A stretch of 64,000 nucleotides of DNA from Melitaea cinxia (Eukaryota; Arthropoda; Insecta; Lepidoptera; Nymphalidae): the NCBI RefSeq assembly GCF_905220565.1, contig NC_059406.1, positions 15,656,814 through 15,720,813 on the forward strand. The letters are read 5' to 3'. The first letter of the stretch is position 1, and each line of letters begins with the position of its first letter. Made by a program: the position numbers and the translations under genes. Of the stretch, positions 47,401 to 58,575 are shown in pieces. The notes below the pieces were generated by a model. It was not told the DNA's origin. It did not search any database and worked only from the letters and a program-made list of their open reading frames with translations.

Positions 47401-50032
47401 GACCGACGTTTTGGATACCTTACAGTAACCACGGTCACGGGAGTGAGGGTCCATTAAATTTATCTCGTGCTCAGTGATAACAGCAGATTGTGTGATTTAT
47501 GTTTCGGAATAAAACAGAAGTATATCTTCCAAATTAGTAAAACACCATGAAAGATTAAGCTTACAGGTCCTTCTTCATATCAGAATGGGCCAGTGTCCAG
47601 CATTGGGACTAATACAGGCTGTTACAGTATTGAACATTAGTTAAGATAGACTCACCTGTAATGGCAATGATGTTGGAGCCAGTTTCAGTTTCTTCCAGCT
47701 CGAAATCGCGTGTAGACGGCCTCCTTGGCGCAGCGGCCAGGACTACTGAGAGTCCTAAAATGAAGTAATAATTTAATATCAAATAATTATTTCCGATACA
47801 CTAGCAGTTAAAAAATGTCTAACAAGTGATGAAACAGTTTGTCAATGTATATCAAAAAAAAAAAAGTAACACGCCACTTCCTTACTTCTTAAATGACTTC
47901 CGAAAAAGGAGGAGGTTCTCATTTCGATTGTATTTTTTTATGTATGTTACTTCAGAACTTGATGACTGGGTGGACTGATTTTGATGATTTTTTTTTAATC
48001 GAAAGGTGTTGCGTGTCATGTGGTGCCATTTAAATTTAATTGAGATCCGACAAGGATTTTTCGAATTGTATCTAATAATGCGTATTTACTTGACTATTTT
48101 TTCATCGACCTACGTTGTACCGCATGACAGACATTTCAGTAGGTGTACCGATTTTAATGATTCTTGTATTAATCGAAAGCTAATGCTTGTCATGTAATCT
48201 TATTTAAGTTTCATCGAGCTGCTTTCGACTTTTTGAGTAATCTTTGGTGACGCGTATTTACTCGTATATGACTATTTTTTTGCGTCACTACGTATTACTT
48301 GGCGATGTGATTGAAGTCGGTTTTTCTTTCGTTTACGAGCAGACACAATTATTGATCATCTTATCATCAATTTGTACAACAATCTTACAAACGTACCTAT
48401 ATTTAACAGCTAGACATGTTCGTTATTGAACGTTTCATACGAAAAACGAACCGTTTTTTGAATATAGGATGGTTTATGTACTTTAAACGTTAAGAAATTT
48501 TCGAATGCATGAGACTTGTGCATCATGTGACAGAGCGCAAGTTATACAAAAGTTTGGATAGACAGTTGTTTGTTACTCAATCACGTCAGAGTAGCTAAAC
48601 CGATCTAGATAAAAATGGGATCTACATACACTAATTGTATTCGAAAATAGAATGAGGTGATTTTATTTCATCAACAAAAAAAAAAAATATGGTTCTCGTG
48701 AGATGATTTTGTTTTTTTAACGACCCCTTGGTCGACATGATTTTTGGCAAAGTGGTAGTTTAGAGGTCAAGACATAATAAGTATATCTTACACAAGCCTG
48801 TAATGAAAGGGACTCTTTACTAAACGTAAGAAATTCCACGCGAACGATATTGTGGTATAACACATACATTCATTGATAATGACCATCGGATCTCGTCGCG
48901 AAGCGTTACCAGTTTTATCGTTTTCGTATGATAGGTGATAAGCTAAAAGGTACTCTTAAGTTTGATGACTCTTGACTTTATCTTGAAATGTCTAAAATTT
49001 TTGCCACATATACCAGCAATAAGATAAGTCATCTTAGTCCCTTTATTTTAGGGCTTATTCTTCAATTATATTAAATATTAAATTCTATCAATAGTGGAGA
49101 ATCATCCGGGGAAACCCACGCAAGGCTTATTAACCATCGTCTTCATGGAGAGGAAATTTATACCTATTAAATAATGTACCTAGTAACATTTTTGAAGTAA
49201 CACTTCTTTATCAACGCTTGCCTTGGGGAGTAGAGTGGAGAAAGCGTGACGACACCGTTACGAAAAGCGATAGCGGGTGAGGCGAACGGGGCTAGAGAGA
49301 GAGGTGTGAACACACCTTTACTTTCTCTCTTTCTCTCATAGCTAGTTACGTTTCGTTTATCTAATACACAGTGCAGGCCTATTGCTGAAGAAGTTTTACT
49401 TCAGTCGTGTGGTCTAAGGCACATTCGTTTTTTTTTAAATATCTACTCTCTACAGTTTCTTGCTAACACTATTTAGTAGAATTTGTATTCTGCATCTGGC
49501 GAGTGATTTGAATGGACTATTGATATGTAACTTTTTTCTACGTGACATTGGCGAAATCATCTGTGCTCACTTGGCACTATTGAAAGCCATTTTAAGAAGA
49601 AGAAGAACATATGTAACTTTATTTGACTTTTTTTATGTAACTAGATCGGTAAATAAGCCTACAGCTAACATAAGAGTAAGCAATTATCGTAGCTTAGAGC
49701 CTGCAACACTAAAAGCATCGCAAGCGCGTCGCCGACCCAATCCTCAGCCCCAGGAGCACAACTGACACAAGACTGAAGTGAAGCTTCTTTTGCTCCCTTT
49801 ATCTTATATATCCTTCTCAACTTCCGTTCGCCTCACCCGATCACACTTTTCGTAACGCTTTCGTCACGCATTCACCAGCTTACTCCCCAAGTCAAGCGTG
49901 CGTGAAGAAGTCCTACTTCACAAATAATAATCAAATTGTTAAAGTAGTTTTCAAGTTGTCACCTAACCAAGGTAAATAAGGACAGTTATAAAATAATAAT
50001 TTCTCACCTGCCAATAGCACTAACCACTTCAT
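41440..50032 (-). CDS. Glycoside hydrolase family 31 alpha-glucosidase (MYORG-like), tandem copy B
   Basis: Nine exons on the minus strand: 50032-50008, 47754-47656, 46336-46169, 45959-45299, 44717-44525, 43942-43833, 43311-43056, 42554-42398, 41633-41440. All are GT-AG and in phase, giving 1,863 nt, 620 aa. The protein starts with a signal peptide (MKWLVLLAGLSVVLAAAP). It has RQWYGGP, QFEIDDLWEICYGSL, DSVKFDAGESSWSP with the likely nucleophile Asp at residue 373, PDMIGGNGY, and EFLLGERVLAAPVL. It ends DVLPYFTLEESN with no hydrophobic tail, so it is probably a soluble secreted enzyme. Five exons (25, 661, 193, 110 and 157 nt) have exactly the lengths of copy A, so the two arose by tandem duplication. 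A poly(A) signal is at 41389-41394. The substrate is not known. Confidence 0.95.
41941..42215 (+). repeat. SINE-like repeat R2, copy h (diverged)
   Basis: Matches R2 through cctactcaaaatctggagca and ggtgaccagag, and ends attgtataaaaaaa. It is in the last intron of GH31-B. Confidence 0.75.
42600..42870 (-). repeat. tRNA-like SINE family member
   Basis: Contains 'aacgtgctctccgagacacg', and the inverted tail cgcgagctggaatgtaaccc. It is in a GH31-B intron. Confidence 0.55.
44180..44480 (-). mobile_element. tRNA-derived SINE, inverted partner of 34200-34490
   Basis: Begins agatttcaatttagtcttat, the complement of the sequence after 34490, and ends caccaacgcgttgtcat. It lies in the GH31-B intron between exons 5 and 6 and ends about 45 bp from exon 5. 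Confidence 0.75.
47175..47300 (-). repeat. RTE-type 3' tail with (CAT)n
   Basis: The (cat)n run at 47183-47199 is followed by ttcagcctatcacagtccac and cacaagttcacgcc, the complement of the RTE-type end at 32740-32835. Confidence 0.75.
47885..48336 (-). repeat. Dispersed repeat R4-related copies
   Basis: Starts aatgacttccgaaaaaggag and contains two related stretches with 'attttgatgatt...aatcgaaag' and 'cgtgtcatgtggtgcc' or 'cttgtcatgtaatc'. It lies in the first intron of GH31-B. Confidence 0.6.
49192..49436 (-). repeat. Dispersed repeat R1, copy h
   Basis: Full inverted copy, from ttgaagtaacacttctttat to the poly(T) after ctaaggcacattcg. Confidence 0.85.
49628..49754 (-). repeat. SINE-like repeat R2, copy i (partial)
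   Basis: Keeps only the poly(A)-proximal half, ttttttatgtaactagatcg to ccccaggagc. Confidence 0.75.
49762..49920 (+). repeat. Dispersed repeat R1, copy i
   Basis: Begins tgacacaagactgaagtgaa and ends aagaagtcctacttca. It lies directly beside the partial R2 copy, about 90 bp from GH31-B exon 1. Confidence 0.8.
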
Positions 50033-51851
50033 TTTGGACGGCGGCTGTAACAGATCTCGACGGAGGTTGTCAATTTATTATTTTGCCTATCAATTCTTAT
50101 CTCGCGATTCCCAAGTTAACGGATAACAGGTGACAGGTCTCTGTATCCTCAGAGCATGTTTTACATAGGTTGATAAAAATGTACGAGGTAATATTTATTT
50201 CATAAAATTTTAGGAAAATACTGCTGCCATTTATTCATTAAAAAAAAAAAAAAACGAATTCGATTCTTAAAAATATATTGGTTTAGTACATTTATTGAGA
50301 GTTGAAACAATTAATTCGGTTTAAGTAAAAACTGTTTCGACCATTTAATATTTGTAGTGTATTTTATTTACAAAAAAAAAAGTTACACTTAAGTACACGC
50401 TGTACATGAACTAAGATAAAATTGTACTAGATTTAACCGTAGTTGGTTAAGTAGGTACAGCATATTTGTCTTTTTATATAGTATCATTATTTATATCAAA
50501 ATAAAATGAATACTTTGTCTGTATGTGTGTATCTGTTATTTCAAGAATCTATTGACTTAAAAATCTGATATTTTAATTGAATTCATTATGAAAATAGTGA
50601 CTCATAATTTTTCACTTGGCTTAGCCACGCCCCTTAAAAATTAAATCTTGATAAAGAAGAACGCTGAGTAAAATTAATCAGTACAAGAAAACCCTTACAA
50701 AAATGATTAAATATTTCCTTAACATGGACAGACGATATGGTCGGTGTTTTTTTATTACAGAAGCGTTTCGACGCGTTGGCTTAGTTGGCATATAACTGAC
50801 CAAACTTCCACGCGAGTGAAGTCACAGTATACATTTAGTATGTGTACCATGAGTCATTGTAACGACACCATGATTTGTTTACGCAAAGAATTATTTAACA
50901 ATTATTTGAGCGAAGCGTTAGCGCAAAGGTGACAACACTTTATAATTAACACTGATTTATGGCTGTTACGCTGGCGATGGTATTTGGCCATACAGACGTT
51001 TGCCGTTGTCTGGGCGTTTGTGCTTGTGTAATGTTTGTTTCCTGACCCTCGACACACGAGTAAATCGTAGTTGGGGCAGTTTAGTGTGAGGTGTTTATTT
51101 AAATGCCAAATTTGATGAGTAAAGTCAAGTGGAGCCGAGTGGCATGGCTAGGTAGGTGTTGTCAAGTTCTACGATTACAGTAAGTGATAAGATATAGGGA
51201 CTCAAGAATTTTGTTTATTTCTTTACATAACACGCAACATCATTATCAAACTTTTTATTGATTGTCAAGGTCTTATTAAGGTTTTATAAACATACACGAC
51301 ATATTTGCCACGTTTGTCGTTTGTCAAATAACATGTCTCTGAAATTATTTTATTTTGTCTTTTTCCGATTATACCTTCCAATCAAACTATTCGAATTATT
51401 TACTTACCTGATAAATTGTAAGCTTGCATTTCCGTCCCAAAGAAAAAAAAGTATGTGCGTACAATGTGTAGGCACACACTTTTTTTTCATGTGTATGTCA
51501 GAAGTGAAACTTCTTTGGCAAACTAATTTTTAAGTCTTGTTTATATTTATACAACTCTAACGCTTTGGATTTCCATTCCAGCGCCATCTAGTTAGTTTGC
51601 TGTGTAATAGTATCGATATTAATGTAACGACCTTTGTAGTTTCTATAGTACACGCTAGGTAGCTGTTGTTCGACAAAAACATTATTATTATTATTGCGTC
51701 TCATTCGTAAAAAAAATTTACCCTCATGCGCCTAAAGTTTCACTTCAAAAAATTATTATATTTGCATCAATTGGATTTTTGCGTCATCATTGAATTTTTA
51801 GGAATACGTCTAACTACTTCATAAATAAAGAGAGATAGTAATAACAGTATA
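50033..51851. other. Intergenic DNA upstream of GH31-B
   Basis: A degenerate tRNA-like SINE lies at about 50920-51110 (agcgttagcgcaaaggtgac, gccgttgtctgggcgtttgt). The presumed GH31-B promoter is here, but no core element could be identified with confidence. Confidence 0.45.
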
Positions 51852-53320
51852 CTGCTGCATAAGAAGGGAGACAAGGGTGATATAGGAAACTACAGACCGA
51901 TCAGTTTAATGTCCAATGTTTACAAAATATTTTCAAAAATTATACTAAACAGAATAACCACTACACTAGATGAAAACCAACCTAAAGAACAAGCTGGTTT
52001 CCGAAGTAAGTTCTCAACTATAGATCACATTCACACTCTAAGACAAATACTACAAAAATATAGAGAATATAATAAAACATACTACATAGGTTTTGTTGAC
52101 TTTAACAAAGCGTTCGATACATTGGAACATGAGTATATATGGGTGCTCTAAAAAGACAAGGGGTGGAAGCAAAGTACATACGAATAATCAAAAACGTATA
52201 CACAGCGAGCACCGCACAAATTAAACTTGAATCTAAGGGCAAAGAATTTCCTATTAAAAGAGGTGTACGCCAAGGAGATCCTATATCACCTAAATTATTT
52301 TCAGCAGTACTGGAGATGATCTTCAGGAACCTAAACTGGACAAAAAAGGAGCTCAGTATAAATGGCGAAAATCTCAACCATCTACGCTTCGCTGATGATT
52401 TGATTTTGTTCTCAGAGGATGCAGAAACTCTAGGTCTAATGTTGCAGCAATTATCCGATAAAAGTGCTAAAGCCGGCCTGACAATGAATCTAACCAAAAC
52501 CAAAATTATGACAAACGCCCAACAAACACTAAACAATGAACAAATAACAGTAAATAACGAAAAAATAGAATATGTAAATGAATATATATATCTAGGCCAA
52601 CTTATATCTACAGATGATTGCATGAATAGAGAAATAGAACGAAGAATAATTAATGCTTGGAAACGGTTTTGGTCTCTAAAGGAAATAATGAAAGATAAAG
52701 ATATGCCAATGAAAGGAAAAAAGAAAGTATATGAAATATGCATTATGCCATGCTTACTATATGGGTGCCAGACATGGGCGTTAACAGAACTACAAGAAAG
52801 TAAATTAAAAGTCTGCCAAAATTCAATGGAAAGAAGTATTTTAGGCATAAAAAAAGGAGATAGAGTGAAATTGCAAGAAATCAAAAAGAAAACAAAATTT
52901 AAAAATGTAAACACAGTCTACAGACAGCTTAAATGGCGTTGGACGGGACATATGTTAAGAGAAAGTAAAGATAAATGGACTAAGTTAGTAACAGAATGGT
53001 ATCCAAGAGATAGTAAAAGAAATAGAGGAAGACAAGCGAAAAGATGGGAAGATGACTTCAAGAAAATAGCTGGTCCGCTATGGTCACGCTTAGCAAAAGA
53101 TAGGAATACGTGGAAATCTTTAGAGGAGGCCTTTGTCGACAGACAAGATGTTCCACACAAACACCCAGTTGCCGATCATTCAAATACAAGTTAAATTTAA
53201 TTAAATCAATTTGTTTTTTTAGAAAGTAGGCATATATTATTATGTATTAGTGTTAAGGAAAACGCAGCAATAAAGGCTATTTTATTTTATTATTTTATTT
53301 TATTTATTTATTTAGTAATA
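51852..53320 (+). mobile_element. RTE-type LINE, 5'-truncated, nearly intact reverse transcriptase
   Basis: The + strand frame opens inside the RT domain (KKGDKGDIGNYRPISLMSNV), continues to FVDFNKAFDTLEHEYIW, and shifts frame once at about 52140. It then runs 351 codons uninterrupted (52139-53194). That part has RGVRQGDPISPKLFSAVLEM, LRFADDLILFSED (catalytic FADD) and RRIINAWKRFWSLKEIM. The endonuclease is missing. The 3' end closes in an (attttatt)n run at about 53278-53315. A single shift in over 1.3 kb means a young insertion. Confidence 0.9.
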
Positions 53321-54862
53321 ACAGACTTTACTGTTGTTATTGTGTTTCTTTAATCTTTATAAATTCAGTCTAAACTATTTTAAAACTATAAAGCTGAAAA
53401 TTTGTTCGTTTAAACGAATTAATCTCGGGAACTACTGCTTCAAATTGTAATATTCTTTTTGTGTTTGATAGCCCATTTACCGATTTATTAAAATTAACGT
53501 GAATGAAACCGGTGGCATAGCTAGTCTTATATAAATAAAAATGAATTCCCGAAATGTATGAAGGCGGATAACTTTCGGACAACTGACAAGGTTTGTATAA
53601 TACAAAATCTATACATATAATAAAACTAGCTGACCTGGCGAACTTCGTATCACCTTATTTTTTTCCTGAAATATAATAATAACATAATATATCAAAATAA
53701 AATATAGCCTATCTTTTAAGTTGGATCGAACTGCACATGGTGTGCGAATTTTATTATAATCGGTTAAGTGGTTTAGGAGTCCATTGAGGACAAACATTGT
53801 GACACGAGATTTATATATATTAAGATGGTAGGAAAGTCAAAACTGTACATTGAATATTTTTTTAAAAGAATACTTGGGGTGAGATCTACAATCGATACTG
53901 AAGCCAAAAATATAGTTTTTATAATTTTTGTCTGTTTGTCTGTTTGTCTGTATGTATGTCCGGGATAAACTCAAAAAGTACTGCATGGATTTACTTCAAA
54001 TTTGGCACGAATATTATAAAGAAGTCGGATCAACATATAGGGTACATATTATCACGCTATCACCTACGGGGAACGAGCAATGAACCTTTATTTCTTCAAC
54101 GCATTCTGTAACAACGCGTAATCTAACGACGCATATTTGAATGTTGTTGTTATTATGTTAATAACCATGTCATAAGCTAGCTTCACACTATAAATAAAGA
54201 CATTCTGTAGGCTATTTAGTATCAGCATTGCACCCGTGCGAATCCGGGGCGGGTCGCTAGTAAATAAATAAATATATATAACACACGGTCATCTAGCAAC
54301 TTGCTTGTTATAGGTAAGGTTGTGTTGTACTTTGGTTTTTTTTTTGAAAAATATACATAGAAATAATAAAAAGGTATTAAAATAAATAAATACAAATATT
54401 ACGCGCAGACAGGCGGGAATCGAACCCGCAACCTGCGGAGCAGAAAGCAGAGCCACTACAAACTGCGTCAACGGGCTAAATATAAACCATCTATGTACAA
54501 AAACAAATATTGCTTGAAATTTGTTGTAATTTGATTTTGCTTGGCAAATAAGCATACAGTCCGGTCGCTTACAAAAATTTTGGAGCGATAGTATCACTAT
54601 AAAAATGTCGAGGAAAGAAGGAAATAATTTGAGAGATATTTCTTTCAAAAGCTGTTTTGATCCAAAATGAGATATACAAGCTCTTTGTGTTATAATACTA
54701 TACATTATTTCTTAAAACTTAAAATACCTTTGTAGTTTGTACATGGGATAAAAAAATATACTTTATTTTTAGGACCGCACATGTCAAATATGAACTTCAA
54801 GTCAAGTCTGTTTATCTGTTACAAAGTGACACTTCTTGTCATTTTATGCTGCGACTTCAACG
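53321..54862. other. Intergenic repeat-rich DNA before TBCA
   Basis: Contains an R3-like repeat at 53625-53825 (ctagctgacctggcgaactt...cacgagatttatatatatta), another dispersed repeat at about 53900-54260 (gtctgtttgtctgtatgtat), and an inverted tRNA-derived SINE head at about 54412-54480 (gcgggaatcgaacccgcaac). Confidence 0.6.
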
Positions 54863-56239
54863 ATGGCAGATCCGCGCATCAGACAAATAAAAATTAAAAC
54901 CGGCGTCGTAAAACGCATCGCGAAAGAAAAAGTAGTTTACGAGAAAGAAGCTGAGCAGCAGAGGAATAGAATACAGAAAATTAAAGACGAAGGGCAGGAC
55001 GAACACAACATAAGAAAACAGGAGGAGGTCCTTCAGGAGTCCCTTATGATGGTCCCTGACTGTCAGCGGAGGTGAAAAACATTTTAAATCTAAATTTATC
55101 CATCAAGGAGGTCGTTGATTTGTGTTATTTTTGTATAAGTTTACGTTTTCTTTTTATTAATGATTGTTTTAGACGCAGATGTTGATCAAAGATACAGAGG
55201 CTTCTAAAATAGTTCCTTTGTGTTTTTAAATAAAAAGACGTGTCTGCTTAGCATTGATGACTCATCTTTGTCGATACTTTTTTTCTGGTGTATGAACTGT
55301 ATGGTAGAAACAGATAATCAATATAACCTCACTCTGAATTTACTTTAAAAAATTCTAGACATTAGTGGTCTTTTTTTGTTTTTATTTCTTTTTATTTGAT
55401 TAAAATATTGTATAGTAAAGGGCGTATATCTGGAGTAGGGCAAATATTTTTTTTTAGGTATAAATGAAGGTATATATTTTAAGTTTGAATTAATAACAAC
55501 AACAGATGTATTTTTTGTAATCTGTAAAAAAATTTAAAGATTGTATACATAATTATGTAATACATATTAATGAGATTCTATTAATAAAAATAATTAGCTT
55601 GACTGTAAAGTCATAAAATTTTTAGATTATGAAATAAACGTTCAAATTAGCATTACCAACCTTACAGAAGATTATAGCTAAATAATACTACCTTCAAGTA
55701 GTGTTGTGTTTCTATCGTGATTAGCTAAAGACTAGGGATGTATTGACAGAAGGGGACAGAGAAGGTTGGTAATGCACTCATGATGCTTCTGGTGCTATAG
55801 GCATCCAATAGGCTACGGTAATTGTTTAGCATCATGCAGCCTGTAAATTTGTTTGCAAGCTTAGTGGTATGAAAAATTCTTACTGAGAATAAGTTCTGAA
55901 ATCTGTTTTAAAGCATAATTTAATATAAAAAGTGTAATCCTCGTGAATATTTTTTCTTGTCTTTTGTCTACTAATTTGTATTTTTTTTTTTTTTTTTATA
56001 AACAAAGGCATAAAAAGACTGAGATATCCAATATTTTTGTATATAATAACAAAAAATGTAGATTGAAACAATGAACAGTTCATTTATTCAAAACCTTTTA
56101 ATTTTTCAGACTCGCAAAAGCTTTTCAAGATCTTAAGAACATATTAGAAACCGAACAAGATCTCAAAGAACACGAAGACTACATTGCCGCAGAACTAGTG
56201 TTAAAAGACGCCGAGAGCCAGTTACCGGAGTCCACATAA
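54863..56239 (+). CDS. TBCA: Tubulin-binding cofactor A, complete, 2 exons
   Basis: TBCA captures folded beta-tubulin after release from the cytosolic chaperonin and passes it on for heterodimer assembly. Exons are 54863-55071 and 56110-56239; the junction splits an Arg codon (AG|A) across a GT-AG intron. The product is 112 aa, like the 108-aa human protein. It is MADPRIRQIKIKTGVVKRIA, then KEKVVYEKEAEQQRNRIQKI, QEESL-type helix, MMVPDCQRRLAKAFQDL, and a glutamate-rich third helix, matching the family's three-helix bundle. The frame is open upstream of 54863 but has no earlier ATG. Its stop lies only 51 bases before the PDCD7 start. Confidence 0.95.
55657..55876 (+). repeat. SINE-like repeat R2, copy j (diverged)
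   Basis: Matches R2 from accttacagaagattatagc to tttgcaagcttagtggtatg. It lies in the TBCA intron. Confidence 0.65.
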
Positions 56240-56290
56240 ACTTAATTTTAATATAACTTTTAATATTAGATTTACATAAAAAAACTAATC

Positions 56291-58494
56291 ATGTCTCATT
56301 ATCCAAGCTTTTTTAATAATTTTCAAAGAAATTTTACATTCCAAAATAATGTGCCGTCACATTTTATTTTGCCCCCACCCCCTCCCCCAGTCGCAACTAC
56401 TCCTGAAACAGATGAGGAATTTATAAAAAAGTTCAGTGAAAACATGCCTCAAGCTAAACCGAAGCCTAAAATTAACAGAAGTAAAATCTGGAAAATGAAA
56501 GTTGATGTCATCCATCTTATAGGCTCTCTTCATGATATTAAACTTCAAGAAGAAACTTTGTCATCAAATTATACTCTCTCTGATGAAGAGTGGCAGTCTG
56601 CTGTACAAAATATAAACATAAATAAGAAAGTTATCAAAGATACTATCATAAAAATATCGAAAAATGGTTTAGATATTAGTAGGAAACTCGTTATTAAGAG
56701 ACGGGCTAAGAGATTGCGCTTAAAGCGTCTCAGAGAAGAGAGGAAGAAGGAAAGAGAAGAAAGAATTCGACAGAATAAGGAGAACTCGAGGAAAATTGAC
56801 GAGAACTTGCAGAAAATCAAGGATCATATAGAGAAAGCTAAACAGGTAATTTACGTGGATCATTTTTATTAAATTTTATTATACACTTTTCCTGTTATTT
56901 TCTTGCTTATTACTACTTTTTTACACTTATTTTCAAGATTGTTACAATTTGTTTAGTACAATAGGCAGATTTACAGCTAATTGACTGTTTTCAAGACCCA
57001 AAAATGTGTATAATATTTAGGGCGTGTATTTAAGAATTAATAATAACATATATTATATGAAGTGACGCTTTTTTAAAGAATTTTTAAATTTTACGAAAAC
57101 TTTTTTATAGGAAGAGGAAGCCAAATTTAAAGCAGATATAGTATTAAAAGAGGTTTTAAGAAAGAAACATGATGCTAAAAAGAGTATAGCAAAGCTTGAG
57201 GCCCTCGTAAAACTTAGGAAGGCTAGAGAGAACACGACTAAGGGTCAAGGACAGGCTGTGTCTGAAGTTGAGAGCAACGCTTTTCATGATAATATAGGTA
57301 ATGTAATTTTTTTTTAATATTTGATATGATTTATTATTTACTAACATATGGCAGTAGTTTTAGTTTGACAAATGTTCGGTTGTAGTCAGTGGCGTAGCGC
57401 GGGGGGGGGGGGGGGGGGAAGGGGGGGGGGCTTTATACCCCGGGCGCTACGCACAAAGGGGCGTCAATAGGTCCGCAAAACAAAAAAAGCTGGACATATT
57501 ATATTATGGTTTTTGAACGGCAGGGGTTATTGCTTATAAGGCATTGTGTCCCGCGCTCGAGTTAAGTTCGCTACATCATTGGTTGTAGTGGCTGAGCAGC
57601 CTTATTATTATTATATCAGATATTTGAATTAGTACAAATATTTGCTTCTAGTATTGTGTAACTTTTGTAAATGTAAAGATTTGTTTTTTCTATTTATTTG
57701 ACAATAACAGTCAAATGATAGTCATTCAATTGTAATGCATATGTACATACGTTTCGGAAATTCAAATATTTTTTTTAGTTAACTTTGGTGTGTAAGACTT
57801 ATTTATATTCTTACTTTTAGATCGCCTGAAATCTCTGTGGAAGCACAAATTATCGGACTATGAGAAAGAGGAAATTGAGTTGAGAAAAACTCTCGAGCAA
57901 CCGAATGTTGAAACAGAAACTGATTTACAAGCAAGCAACATTGTGAAGTGGAGGAAGGCACTGTTTGGTGGTCAAAGCAACCCGCAGTTTGATTTTAATG
58001 GGGATTTAGAGAGATTTATTAGTGTTAGGTACGTACATTTTTATGTATTGTACAAGTCCTGGAAGGCTGTTAAGAGTAAGGTGTTTATTTTATAAAAAAA
58101 TAACAAAGGTTTTTGGAAAAACAAAAATTTATGTTTAATAACAAGGTTGTCTGTTTCTTAAGTAGGCCTCTGGTTTTAGTATCAGCTGCCAGGTATAATT
58201 TTTTTTTTATAGTAAATGTAAATATAAATAAATATTATGACATCCATATTTTAACTGTTGATTGAACCCATAATACTGAAGCAATAAGCAGTCATTGCAA
58301 TCTTTACCAAAATTTTAGTTTAAATAAAATATTATTGAAAATATTTTTTTCTTTAGTTACAAATATTTCAACAAGAGAAACTAATTGTTTTATATGTAAT
58401 GTGTTTCAGAGCTGAATGGGATCAGTACATTGACGACGGTCCAGAATCTACTCCAATCCCCATCGGCTGGGTGTATCCCGACAAGAAAACATAA
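56291..58494 (+). CDS. PDCD7: Programmed cell death protein 7 / U11-U12 snRNP 59K protein, complete, 4 exons
   Basis: PDCD7 is the 59K subunit of the U11/U12 di-snRNP, which bridges U11 and U12 when minor (U12-type) introns are recognised. Exons: 56291-56845, 57111-57297, 57821-58028, 58410-58494; all GT-AG, total 1,035 nt, 344 aa. The protein has a proline run near residue 30 and a long basic coiled coil, about residues 125-245 (KRRAKRLRLKRLREERKKER and following). It then has SNIVKWRKALFGG, and the family's C-terminal signature AEWDQYIDDGPESTPIPIGW. The N-terminal proline-rich part is shorter than in vertebrates. No TATA box or clear own promoter is visible in the 51-bp gap to TBCA. A poly(A) signal is at 58570. 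Confidence 0.92.
57401..57430. repeat. Long G tract in PDCD7 intron 2
   Basis: Eighteen G, two A, then ten G, followed by a gcgctacgc that pairs with gcgtagcgc just before the tract. This can form a G-quadruplex-capped hairpin, and it is prone to assembly error. Confidence 0.85.
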
Positions 58495-58569
58495 TTTCAA
58501 TCAAGCTTTATAGCATTATTTTGCATATATTTTTAAAAGTTTCGTATGTATAATCTGCATTTATGCTTT

Positions 58570-58575
58570 AATAAA
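58570..58575 (+). promoter_or_regulatory. Poly(A) signal of PDCD7
   Basis: AATAAA, 76 bases after the stop codon. Confidence 0.7.

Noticed and set aside
52102..52914. 270-codon minus-strand frame
   Set aside because: Antisense to the reverse transcriptase of the RTE-type LINE, which has the recognisable motifs.
57880..58095. 71-codon frame as a separate small gene
   Set aside because: It is part of PDCD7 exon 3 running on into the intron.
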